Of a stretch of 64,000 bases of DNA, positions 55,501 through 62,802 are shown piece by piece. A program made the translations under genes and the position numbers. The stretch's first letter is position 1; each line of letters begins with the position of its first letter. Where the stretch lies: positions 62,001 to 126,000 of the forward strand of contig NZ_DS022294.1 in assembly GCF_000153765.1 (NCBI RefSeq), written 5' to 3'. The stretch comes from Mariprofundus ferrooxydans PV-1. Lineage in GTDB: Bacteria > Pseudomonadota > Zetaproteobacteria > Mariprofundales > Mariprofundaceae. The notes under the pieces are model-generated. The model had not been told where the DNA came from. It did no database searches and worked only from the letters and a program-made list of their open reading frames with translations.

Positions 55501-57280
55501 TGGCAGCAGTTGCAGCCACCGGAGTAGATTCTGTCGGAGAGGCAGCGGCACCTGATCCCTCTGCACTGTTAGCAGTTACAGATACGGCGGGCTCCTTTGG
55601 CAATACTGCCGCTTTCACAAGCGTCAACGATGGCTGGTAAACCCAGCCGATACGTTTGCTGACCTGCATCTGTATCTTGACCCAGTTCCCTTTATGGTCG
55701 ATCTCGTCAGCATAGGAGTCCACCCCGCCCCAGCCTACGATATCATATTTCGAATCGGGGCCTGCGCGCAGTTTGGACGGACGGTTGAAACGATAAACCG
55801 TGCCGGCTGCATCTGAAGTTGCTGTCGTTTCAACAGCTGCCGGAGCGCTGACCTTGTCGGCAGCAGGCTCTATAACAGTGTCTGAGGCAGTATGATCCAC
55901 CGGAACACTTGGCGACAGCGCATCGCTCAAGCCTACCTGCTGACCATGCTCATCGCTGAGCAATTTCATCGCTGGTTCATCTGCGGCTGTCTGTACGGAG
56001 TCAACTTTCCCGCCGGCCTCCAGGGCCTGGTCGGTTGTCTTTGCCGCTGCCTTCTCCGAAGCTGGCGTTTCGTTAACCAACACCTGTGCACCAGGAGAAG
56101 CAGGGTCTGCCGGTGCAGCAACTTGTTTTGGCAGTTCTTTCGCTTTCACAGGCGTCAACGATGGCTGGTAAACCCAGCCGGTACGCTTACTGACCTGCAT
56201 CTGTATCTTGATCCAGTTCCCTTTATGGTCGATCTCGTCAGCATAGGAGTCCACCCCGCCCCAGCCTACGATATCATATTTCGAATCGGGGCCTGCGCGC
56301 AGTTTGGACGGACGATTAAAACGATATACCGTAGTATCAGCAGCGCGGGCGACAGTCGGATCAGAGGCCGGTGCAGGTGTTACATTTTCGGGCTTTGTCG
56401 ATGCGGATGCAGTGTCTGTTGCTGCAGCGGTATCATGCGAGGGGCTCGCTGCTGCCGTCTGACTACTGCTTCCTGTTTGATTCTGCCCGAAAACAGCATC
56501 ATCCCACAGCATAATCGGCGTTGTTGCCGTTTTTTCGGCCGGCACTGAAGCCTGTTGGTCACCTGCCGGCGAATCAGCAGCACGGGTGGGCGTCACTACG
56601 GGCGATGCCTGCGCTGGAGAAAGAGTCTTTCCCTGATCTTGCTGCACAGGCATGACGGCAGTTGTATCGACAGCGGGTGTGTTTGACTCTGCAGCCAGGG
56701 GATGATGAGACGCAGCAGGTGCCGGCGACGGCGATACAGACTGCTGCTTCGCGGGAGCCGCAATCGGCTGCGACTGCGGTGCATCAAGCAAATCGGTCGC
56801 TGTGATCGTCTGACCTTTTCCCTGATATATCACATTCGGTACAACAGGTTCAGTAACCACCGGCACAGCAGGCTTGCTCTCCTGCGCGTTCTGTCCGCCC
56901 GGGGGGATGGTCGGCGTCGATTGAGTAATCGCTACCGGTGCAACCGTCTGTGTAGGGACTGCCGATGCAGCAGCCGATCCGGCAGCAAGAATCGTCTGCC
57001 CACCTTTCGCACTCACCTGCTCCACCGACGCAGCATAGAGCCAACCATCCGCCGAACCTGAAGCCTGTCTTACTTTAATCCAGTCACCTTTTCTGGCCAC
57101 CTCTATCACCCGGTCACCGGCGGATAGCGCGGCAACCGGCGCATAGGCGCTATCCGGACCGTTACGCAGACTGGATGCCGCCAGCAACGCATACGTATCC
57201 CCTTCCGCAGCACTAAGTGAACCTGCAGATAGCGCCACCCAGAGCAGCGCACAAGCCAGAATCGCGTTACGATTGATCAA
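52502..57280 (-). CDS. Secreted multi-SH3b protein with CotH kinase domain
   Basis: 1592 residues from a TTG start, supported by GGAG seven bases upstream and by a following signal peptide (ILACALLWVALSAGSLSAAE). Seven bacterial SH3 (SH3b) domains lie at about 29-90, 317-380, 494-557, 641-698, 766-828, 851-911 and 942-1001, each with an L-R-x-G-P motif and a G-W strand. Low-complexity Ala/Pro/Thr/Val linkers join them. Domains 2 and 3 are almost identical. Residues about 1044-1345 form a CotH domain: RKKSLRIKLDKDGG, RREWM-like MMREWMAWKLM, NGDTYNKNYWLYH and WTMVPWDYNLTFG keep the Lys, Asp and Asn/Asp positions expected of the fold. The C-terminal 240 residues are unassigned. CotH proteins of Bacillus phosphorylate secreted proteins. 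It begins directly after the outer-membrane barrel gene. Confidence 0.9.
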   Translation of the reverse strand: MINRNAILACALLWVALSAGSLSAAEGDTYALLAASSLRNGPDSAYAPVAALSAGDRVIEVARKGDWIKVRQASGSADGWLYAASVEQVSAKGGQTILAAGSAAASAVPTQTVAPVAITQSTPTIPPGGQNAQESKPAVPVVTEPVVPNVIYQGKGQTITATDLLDAPQSQPIAAPAKQQSVSPSPAPAASHHPLAAESNTPAVDTTAVMPVQQDQGKTLSPAQASPVVTPTRAADSPAGDQQASVPAEKTATTPIMLWDDAVFGQNQTGSSSQTAAASPSHDTAAATDTASASTKPENVTPAPASDPTVARAADTTVYRFNRPSKLRAGPDSKYDIVGWGGVDSYADEIDHKGNWIKIQMQVSKRTGWVYQPSLTPVKAKELPKQVAAPADPASPGAQVLVNETPASEKAAAKTTDQALEAGGKVDSVQTAADEPAMKLLSDEHGQQVGLSDALSPSVPVDHTASDTVIEPAADKVSAPAAVETTATSDAAGTVYRFNRPSKLRAGPDSKYDIVGWGGVDSYADEIDHKGNWVKIQMQVSKRIGWVYQPSLTLVKAAVLPKEPAVSVTANSAEGSGAAASPTESTPVAATAAKTAVEPGPVMTAKPAPIAAAQPPVLTSGTKTAAKPESIKVAPQSEHAIYRTTTIRKGPGSLSDIMGWAGAGAMVTVLAQQGGWVNVRMQESGRTGWIDIGSIQKEAPATVVAVKQKAAPAEAAVKQKSVAPAAAAESPAAEGKAAVPEVVALKSATPKAEAVPTASTATAPERNLYRFIRNSTLRAGPGANYDVVAWGGVDSYASELELKGDWIRVEMEVSKRIGWVYHSSLVLAKAGRNRSAPVTVAAEKVAKINPDQLYFFSQTSDLLAGPGRQFDRIGWVGRDESATIIDSKGDWRRVNMTISGKRGWVPADLLKLALATGEIIVDDAKSTAPVKKTAIAAFSHYQQARVVKTATLRTVPSIDSGMVGWVAKGERVSVLEQKDGWMRVNPQQVGEKPGWIRGSYLTLINAPPGVTMIGDGQPASAYSNLITHGKTFNYSHAALEQALYRIPIEEIELTIGEDDLKALFRKGIYDQSAFPVDILQDKRKLTGTIQVLGSSTRVFRKKSLRIKLDKDGGRWFGRRDIALRSMSSDKAMMREWMAWKLMEAMGMKVPDVHFTRVRFNHGEKVALYLSVEWMGKEFFASNGLDPKGEFFQPNDAAHCGDLYTADNMDICFDKITPQDGDYSSLSNMAKAMNAATSENMDQVLEEYFDDETVLNWIVANALVTNGDTYNKNYWLYHQPGGGKWTMVPWDYNLTFGRTYDPYGVRPFTIFNDNFQYYYAPDVGAGNPLKDKALRNPVLRARIDAKIKHLIGLEPNGPADTFGWFSPTVMEARIGNLASVIGKEVSKDTFLSYGKEDFTKTYESLMHYTKAHDYFLKYKLFGRFDWQPDQPNPPLIDWPLPKELVGQGVIKAGTSQTHMVDTGWGYFVADLNLDKPLKKDTAFKVMVEGGAAPRYLPPTKSASQCIQRSWVVSAETPGADVHGDVMFEYIQENSRRTEVPQTLHEDLLELWLLDGNRWKPLKTDVNQYSNTLMARDIDMKYGEAKRFVACSPF
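55611..55801. repeat. Direct repeat, copy 2 (SH3b domain 3 coding segment)
   Basis: About 190 bases that match 56142-56332 with only a few mismatches. It encodes SH3b domain 3 of the large secreted protein. The near identity, including synonymous positions, points to recent duplication or gene conversion. Confidence 0.85.
56142..56332. repeat. Direct repeat, copy 1 (SH3b domain 2 coding segment)
   Basis: Partner of 55611-55801 at an offset of 531 bases, encoding SH3b domain 2. Recombination between the copies would remove or add exactly 177 codons in frame. Confidence 0.85.
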
Positions 57281-58228
57281 TTAGTCTCTCCAACGATAAC
57301 TCAGGCCCATGCCTGCAAAGTAGTCAATCGGGTTATTCCGGCCGAAGACGGTCTTTCCTGCATGCACGCTCGTCGACCAGCCGGTACCTGTAAACGCATG
57401 CGAATAACGCAGTTGGACCGTGATTTGGTCGGAGTTAGTCATACTCCTGGGTACCTGGTTAAAAAATAGCTGCCTCTGTAGTCCGTTTCGACCGAAGCTG
57501 ACACTGTGATTGATGCGCAAGCCGGCATAGTCACCGGTTTGCTGAAAATCGGTCGAGGTAAAGGCATATTGCGTCTCCAGAAATGAGGTCAGAACGTTGC
57601 CCTTGCCGCTGAAAAAGTAGACATAACGCGTGCCAAGGGTCCAACCCCATGAACTGCGCTTCACAAGCATATTCGGCACATCAGATGAGAACTTCAGCCC
57701 CAGCCCCAGCCCCAGCGCCCCGCGCCCCAGTCGCGAAGGATTATTATTATCGTACCCGGTCGGGATGATCAACAGCGCCTCCCAGGCAGCCGTACCACGA
57801 TGATTCAGGCGTGTTCTTACACCTACCTGTACATCGCCAATACCTGCATTCGGGCCGCCAATCAGGGTGTAGCCCGGCCTGACCCGACCGGTGATCGGAT
57901 TCACCCTCGCCGCACGGTTGATCTGTCCGCACCTGCGATAGGCAAAGTTCACACTGGCAAAAATCGTGTGGAAATAGGAGTAACCATACTCATACCCCTG
58001 CAGCAGACTGACGTTTCTGCGCTGACAAACCGATGTAATGACCTGACGCTGTACGTCCCAATGCTTATTGCCTCCGGAAAAGTTCACACTTCCGTTATAC
58101 AAGGACTCCCCCTGATCGAGCATGCCGACGCCTGCCTGAACCGACGGAGCAAGAGCGAAGAAAATTGTGATAATGCCAGCTACACGCGACAGCATGAGAG
58201 CGGGCCGGCATACTGCTTTGAATATCAT
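57281..58228 (-). CDS. Outer-membrane beta-barrel protein of the polymer cluster
   Basis: 315 residues with a signal peptide (about 1-32, ending PSVQA) and an AAGGGG Shine-Dalgarno. The mature protein has alternating-pattern strands (YGYSYFHTIFASVNFAYRR, GIGDVQVGVRTRLNHRG, GWTLGTRYVYFF) and ends in FAGMGLSYRWRD, with an aromatic-rich last strand. Transporter-like families for phenolics or heptose (DUF3187/MetA-pathway-like) have a similar look, but no family can be fixed. In the cluster it is the only candidate for an outer-membrane pore. Its stop directly abuts the TTG start of the CotH gene. Confidence 0.75.
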   Translation of the reverse strand: MIFKAVCRPALMLSRVAGIITIFFALAPSVQAGVGMLDQGESLYNGSVNFSGGNKHWDVQRQVITSVCQRRNVSLLQGYEYGYSYFHTIFASVNFAYRRCGQINRAARVNPITGRVRPGYTLIGGPNAGIGDVQVGVRTRLNHRGTAAWEALLIIPTGYDNNNPSRLGRGALGLGLGLKFSSDVPNMLVKRSSWGWTLGTRYVYFFSGKGNVLTSFLETQYAFTSTDFQQTGDYAGLRINHSVSFGRNGLQRQLFFNQVPRSMTNSDQITVQLRYSHAFTGTGWSTSVHAGKTVFGRNNPIDYFAGMGLSYRWRD

Positions 58229-58240
58229 ACCATCCCCTTG

Positions 58241-59245
58241 TTAGTTCCAATAGCGCCGGATAATGCGTTCTGCCGGCTTGTTCTGTGGCGTATAGTCCGC
58301 ATCATTGATTCTACCGGGTTTATAATCGCTGTACCAAACCCATATAAATGCGCCGTCAACCCATGGTTTGTCCAGCGCACGCAACCAGATATCCAGAGCA
58401 TCTCTTTGCACATTAAAATCAACTTGCGCATGCCGAAGCCCCTGCCAGGCCCAGGGGCGTGCAGAAGCCCCTCTGGCCGATGGCATACCAAACTCCAGCA
58501 CCCAGAGTGGCTTGTTATATGCGGAAACCGCTTGATGCAAGTTCTCGACGGCCTGATCCACATAGAGCTGCATATCGTCCCTGCTGCCGCTGGAGCCCAA
58601 TGAAGGGTAAAGTGTCAGCGAAACTGTATCCAGCATGTTCCAGTACGGGAATTTTTTAACCCCTTCCACATTATGTGCCGCATAAGTGATTGTTCCTGAA
58701 TAAACCGCGCGCACCTTACGGATCAATTCGGGCCAGTCTACCTGATCACGGGCATGAACCAGTTCTGTTCCTATGACCAGTGCCTGCACCCGCTGTTCTG
58801 ATGCAAATCGAGCAAAAGCAACAATTTCCCGCGAATAGTTCTCAAACCATTGGTGCCACGCCTGTGGCCGGCCAGGATCCACATCACCGGCCCATGACCC
58901 CTGTACCAGTATTTGCGGTTTAAGCACCGTATACAGACCAAGCTCACGAGCGTACCTGATCGCCTTTTTCAACTCATTAACAGACACCGCATCTGAACGC
59001 GTGACCTCTACAGAGTCGGGCCTCGGTTGCTTGAGAAAGCTGATCAGCACAACGGCATTAGCGCCTGTCGACACCATCTCTCTGAGTGACCGACGCGCCT
59101 GAGGGTCCTCCCACGACATCGAGGCATGCTGCATGACATTAAAGCCATGTTTCATTGAACTGTTCTGCAACAGGCCGTGACTTGCACAGCCTGTCATCAA
59201 CAGAGCCAATGCCAGAGCAACGGGAAAATAACGCCGATCAGACAT
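58241..59245 (-). CDS. Lipoprotein glycoside hydrolase (clan GH-A, GH113-like)
   Basis: 334 residues from the ATG at 59245, which overlaps the preceding stop by eight bases. The N-terminus is a lipoprotein signal with LMTGC (Cys20). The mature protein is a TIM barrel with the two glutamates expected in clan GH-A: Glu161 in VIGTELVHA (acid/base) and Glu251 in WVLEFGMPS (nucleophile). WVDGAFIWVWYSDY near the end is the strand-8 Trp region. Relatives act on mannans or related beta-glycans. In this operon it could trim or release the polymer, as BcsZ does in cellulose systems. Confidence 0.78.
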   Translation of the reverse strand: MSDRRYFPVALALALLMTGCASHGLLQNSSMKHGFNVMQHASMSWEDPQARRSLREMVSTGANAVVLISFLKQPRPDSVEVTRSDAVSVNELKKAIRYARELGLYTVLKPQILVQGSWAGDVDPGRPQAWHQWFENYSREIVAFARFASEQRVQALVIGTELVHARDQVDWPELIRKVRAVYSGTITYAAHNVEGVKKFPYWNMLDTVSLTLYPSLGSSGSRDDMQLYVDQAVENLHQAVSAYNKPLWVLEFGMPSARGASARPWAWQGLRHAQVDFNVQRDALDIWLRALDKPWVDGAFIWVWYSDYKPGRINDADYTPQNKPAERIIRRYWN

Positions 59246-60743
59246 GCTTTTTCCTGTAAACTCGCCAGCCAAGATGGTCGTAGACGATGCTGAAGCCTTT
59301 CATGCCAAAGTCATACAGGTTTGGATAACGAATATTCAACTTGTCACGGCGCCCGCGAACAGTCGTCGGGTCGGGCACTGCGATCTGCGCCACATTCGGG
59401 ATACGCTCGCGAATATTCGATTTATATTCGTTGGAAAACGACAGCACCAGCCCTTTCGCATCGCCTCTGGCGGCAATCACCTCGTAGGCGTCCCGATCGT
59501 AAAGCATTGTTTGCTGGCGATTATGCTTCAACCAGAGTCCCAGCGCCAAATCAGCATCATTCGATGAGTCCTGATGCGTGTCCCCCTGCAAGGCCTGCAT
59601 CCAGTGCTTCATCTCAGGGTTACCCGCCTGTGAAAACAGCCACCAGCCACCGACACTGCTGATGAACATAAAGATGACCAGCAAAACAAACTCTCGCCGG
59701 CTCTGCATCTTGATAAAGGTCAACTCGGCCATCACGCCCGCACTGAGAAGGCCCAGAATTTCAAATGGGTGCATCAGATAATATTGGCTGGTGGCAATAG
59801 CGATAGCGATAAGAGGGTGCAACAGCAACACAAATGAAGCACGAAAACGGTAGCTGTTATCCATTGTATCCAGCAGCAGATATACTGAAACAGGATAGGC
59901 AACCAGCATATAACCGGTCGCCGCAATCAGCGGCATAAAAAACTGACCGCCATATTGCTGCAACCACGGGAAATCCTGAATATGCAGCATACCACCCATA
60001 AAGGCTGAGTCTGCATTGGTGATAAAGAAGAGAGGATCACCTTCAAAGATCCAGTTCATATAGGCCCATGTACCCACAGCAAATGCAAACGGGGTACCCA
60101 CAATCAGGTAGAGACCGACCGGTGATACCATCACCGTTCTGATCGGAGCGATCACAACCAACAGCGGAAGCAGGGCCACAAAAATAAAGATGGCCGAACT
60201 ATCCACAAAAAAGAAGATCAGAAACACGACAGCCAGCGAGATATAGGAGTGAATATCGTGCTCTGTGATAACATGCTGAGCGCTTCGGTAGAGCATATAA
60301 AATGCAATCATACTCAGCATCAGGTGGCCGCCGGATGTTGCCGCCCATAAAAATGCCGGGTGACTTACAATCAAAATGGCCAACAATGCATGCCTGAATC
60401 CGCTTATCTCCACCTCTTTCAGATGGCGATCCCACATAAACAGCAGGAATGTCGCTGCCAGCAATGCCACCAGATAGGGCGCTGCTCCGGTATCCAGGCC
60501 GGGAATAAAATAAAATGGTACCAGCACATAGAGGGGAAAATGTGGCTGCAGAAAGCTCAGATTTTCCAACAGCACATCACTTGCTCCAAGTGCACCGGTC
60601 ACCATGGCCCAACGCTGGGTGGCTGCTGCAAGCTGAAAGTCATTGGATAACAACCAGATTGTTACGCCGCACATCGCCAGAGCAATGAGAGCAAGCACAG
60701 CCTTGCCTCCGTAATTACGCTGGCGAACAGGTGATATATTCAT
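59238..60743 (-). CDS. Multi-spanning membrane protein, GT-C glycosyltransferase-like
   Basis: 501 residues with about ten to twelve membrane helices (20-375) and a soluble C-terminal domain (about 385-500). The arrangement, with a long first periplasmic loop and a C-terminal periplasmic domain, resembles GT-C enzymes such as ArnT or PMT. The usual acidic pair in the first loop is not obvious, so transferase activity is uncertain. It overlaps the GT2 gene by four bases and the hydrolase gene by eight, so it belongs to the same operon. Confidence 0.65.
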   Translation of the reverse strand: MNISPVRQRNYGGKAVLALIALAMCGVTIWLLSNDFQLAAATQRWAMVTGALGASDVLLENLSFLQPHFPLYVLVPFYFIPGLDTGAAPYLVALLAATFLLFMWDRHLKEVEISGFRHALLAILIVSHPAFLWAATSGGHLMLSMIAFYMLYRSAQHVITEHDIHSYISLAVVFLIFFFVDSSAIFIFVALLPLLVVIAPIRTVMVSPVGLYLIVGTPFAFAVGTWAYMNWIFEGDPLFFITNADSAFMGGMLHIQDFPWLQQYGGQFFMPLIAATGYMLVAYPVSVYLLLDTMDNSYRFRASFVLLLHPLIAIAIATSQYYLMHPFEILGLLSAGVMAELTFIKMQSRREFVLLVIFMFISSVGGWWLFSQAGNPEMKHWMQALQGDTHQDSSNDADLALGLWLKHNRQQTMLYDRDAYEVIAARGDAKGLVLSFSNEYKSNIRERIPNVAQIAVPDPTTVRGRRDKLNIRYPNLYDFGMKGFSIVYDHLGWRVYRKKHV

Positions 60744-62794
60744 GCTTTCGGCTTCTCGGGTTGAGTTGCACTATGCGTCACTTCAAAACTGGTCAGGCCG
60801 TGATGCGTTTTTTCCCAGTAAAAGGGGTTATGAATCAGCTGCCAGAACCCCTTATATCCAGCCCATGACTGCAGCAACCAGTAAAACGGCACGGTCAACG
60901 CCCATGGGATCAGACCGAAATACCTGCGCTTGAATCCGCTGAGCATAAACAGGTAAATCAGCATGCCGTTAGCAATCAACAGATTAAACAGTGTAATATA
61001 GAGGACAAAAGATGGGAAATAAGGATCAAACGCGAAAGTACTGGTCAGCAACCAGATAATATACATCAGAAACAGCACCGGGGTCAGCATGGCACTGACA
61101 ATTGTGCCGCCAATAAAAAACTGGAAGCCCCAGAAACCCACATGACCCAGCTCGCCATAGAGCTTGAACGGCGAGCGCATATGAACCAGATAACTCTGCA
61201 TATAGCCCTTCAGCCAGCGGGAGCGCTGACGAATCCAGTTAGGAATAGAGTTGTTTGCTTCCTCAAATGTGGTGGAATTCATGACACCAACCCGGTATCC
61301 CGCCTGCGTAAGACGCACACCAAAGTCGCAATCCTCCGTCACATTGTAGGGATCCCATCCACCCATTTCCCGGAGGACACTCATCTTGAAGTGATTGGAT
61401 GTGCCCCCCAGCGGAATAGGAATGCGCAGATAATCCAGTGCCGGCAGATAAAAATCGAACCACAGAGAGTATTCCATGGTGAACATACGAGTCAGCCAGT
61501 TCTCAGCCACATTAAAATAATTCAGTCGCCCCTGAATCACCGCCGTATTTTCCGGCGATTTCCGGAAAGCGATCACCGCCTTCTTCAGCTGATCCGGTTC
61601 CGGCGCATCCTCACCGTCATAAATCGTCGCCATCTCGCCCCGGCTAAAATGCAGCGCATAGTTACAGGCTTTCGGCTTAGTCTGCGGCAGGGATTCGGGT
61701 ACCCGGATGATTTCGAAGATGCCTTCGAGTCCAAGCTCTTTGGCAGCATCAATCGTTTCATCATCCTCCTGTTCCAATATCAATTTGATATCGAGCTTGG
61801 AGAGCGGATAATCAAGCGTGCGCAGCGCCTGAGCAATATTGGGCAGCGTAGCCGCCTCATGAAACATCGGGAGCAAAATGGTATAAACCGGCAGGTCACG
61901 ATCATCCAGAGCCAGCACTTCCTCATCCGTCACATACTGATCAAAATGTTTCTCACCACCGACCCAGCCGAGCAACATGCGCAAGCCAAAATTCAGCATC
62001 AGAAACGCTGAAATACTCAGATTCAACACCACCAGCGACTGAATCGGCCATATCGCCAGAATGATAATGCTCAGCGTCATCCAGACAAACAGGAATGTCA
62101 GCTGTTTGACGGTGAACACCTCGGATGCCGAATATTGCGGCAACGTATTGGCCAGTTCATGCACTGCTTTTCCGCTATAATATGTACCGCCGATCTCCTG
62201 TAGCAACCAGATAATATCGAATTTTGAAGTCACAATAAAATCAAACGGCTCGTCCACTGTTTCATTAACGATTTTCAGCAGCTCGGGCGTCACGTCCACT
62301 ACGGCGACCTTCAACAGACCATCTTCCCGCTGCCAGGGCATAAACAGGTTTTCCGAATAGACAGAAAGCTTGCTTCGGTCGAGCAAGCTAATGTCCGGCC
62401 GTCTGTCCATCAGATCTACATGCGGTTTATCAAAATGCTCGGCCAGCACCTGCCCCATCACATAAGGGCTCACCCACCCTTTGGCCAGAATGATATCACC
62501 GAGACGGGTACCCCATTCAGACTGAATCTGGACGGCTTCCTCCATCTGCTCATTGCTTAACACACCTTTGCTGACAAGCAAATCGCCAATCCGACCACGC
62601 CTGAAGTGATCCGTAAGTGCATCATAGAACGCAATTGTACTGACCAGGCGATTAGCCAGAATAATGTGCCCGATAGGCCCACCTTCCCGCTTCTGCTGAG
62701 CAAGCACCCGCTCGAGTTGCTCCTCGCTGATGAGCCCGCGGCTCACCAGCAATTCGCCAATTCGAGGTTTAGCCCCCCCTCCGGTCTTGCTCAT
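60740..62794 (-). CDS. Cellulose-synthase-like GT2 glycosyltransferase with N-terminal MshEN module
   Basis: 684 residues. The N-terminal 200 residues contain tandem GspE-N/MshEN units: RIGELLVSRGLISEEQLERV (from 11), a degenerate copy at 40-64, RIGDLLVSKGVLSNEQMEEA (from 68) and a degenerate copy at 97-121. These follow the R-L/I-G-x-x-L-x-x-x-G...L-x-x-x-x-x-Q pattern that binds cyclic di-GMP in MshE. Two membrane helices (about 228-275) lead to a family 2 transferase with YDGEDAPEPD, VTEDCDFGVRL (TED) and RQRSRWLKG (QxxRW), the hallmarks of processive synthases. Four or five further helices follow. The C-terminal PilZ domain of BcsA is absent. The product polysaccharide is unknown. Confidence 0.9.
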   Translation of the reverse strand: MSKTGGGAKPRIGELLVSRGLISEEQLERVLAQQKREGGPIGHIILANRLVSTIAFYDALTDHFRRGRIGDLLVSKGVLSNEQMEEAVQIQSEWGTRLGDIILAKGWVSPYVMGQVLAEHFDKPHVDLMDRRPDISLLDRSKLSVYSENLFMPWQREDGLLKVAVVDVTPELLKIVNETVDEPFDFIVTSKFDIIWLLQEIGGTYYSGKAVHELANTLPQYSASEVFTVKQLTFLFVWMTLSIIILAIWPIQSLVVLNLSISAFLMLNFGLRMLLGWVGGEKHFDQYVTDEEVLALDDRDLPVYTILLPMFHEAATLPNIAQALRTLDYPLSKLDIKLILEQEDDETIDAAKELGLEGIFEIIRVPESLPQTKPKACNYALHFSRGEMATIYDGEDAPEPDQLKKAVIAFRKSPENTAVIQGRLNYFNVAENWLTRMFTMEYSLWFDFYLPALDYLRIPIPLGGTSNHFKMSVLREMGGWDPYNVTEDCDFGVRLTQAGYRVGVMNSTTFEEANNSIPNWIRQRSRWLKGYMQSYLVHMRSPFKLYGELGHVGFWGFQFFIGGTIVSAMLTPVLFLMYIIWLLTSTFAFDPYFPSFVLYITLFNLLIANGMLIYLFMLSGFKRRYFGLIPWALTVPFYWLLQSWAGYKGFWQLIHNPFYWEKTHHGLTSFEVTHSATQPEKPKA

Positions 62795-62802
62795 ACGGAT
62801 AC

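Noticed and set aside
52502-57280. Repeats in the large SH3b gene as a possible CRISPR or insertion sequence
   Set aside because: The repeats are long, few, in frame and encode SH3b domains; there are no short spacers or transposase.
61142-62011. 289-codon plus-strand ORF opposite the GT2 gene
   Set aside because: Composition (rich in His, Arg, Gln, Ile) is typical of an antisense shadow; the GT2 motifs lie on the other strand.
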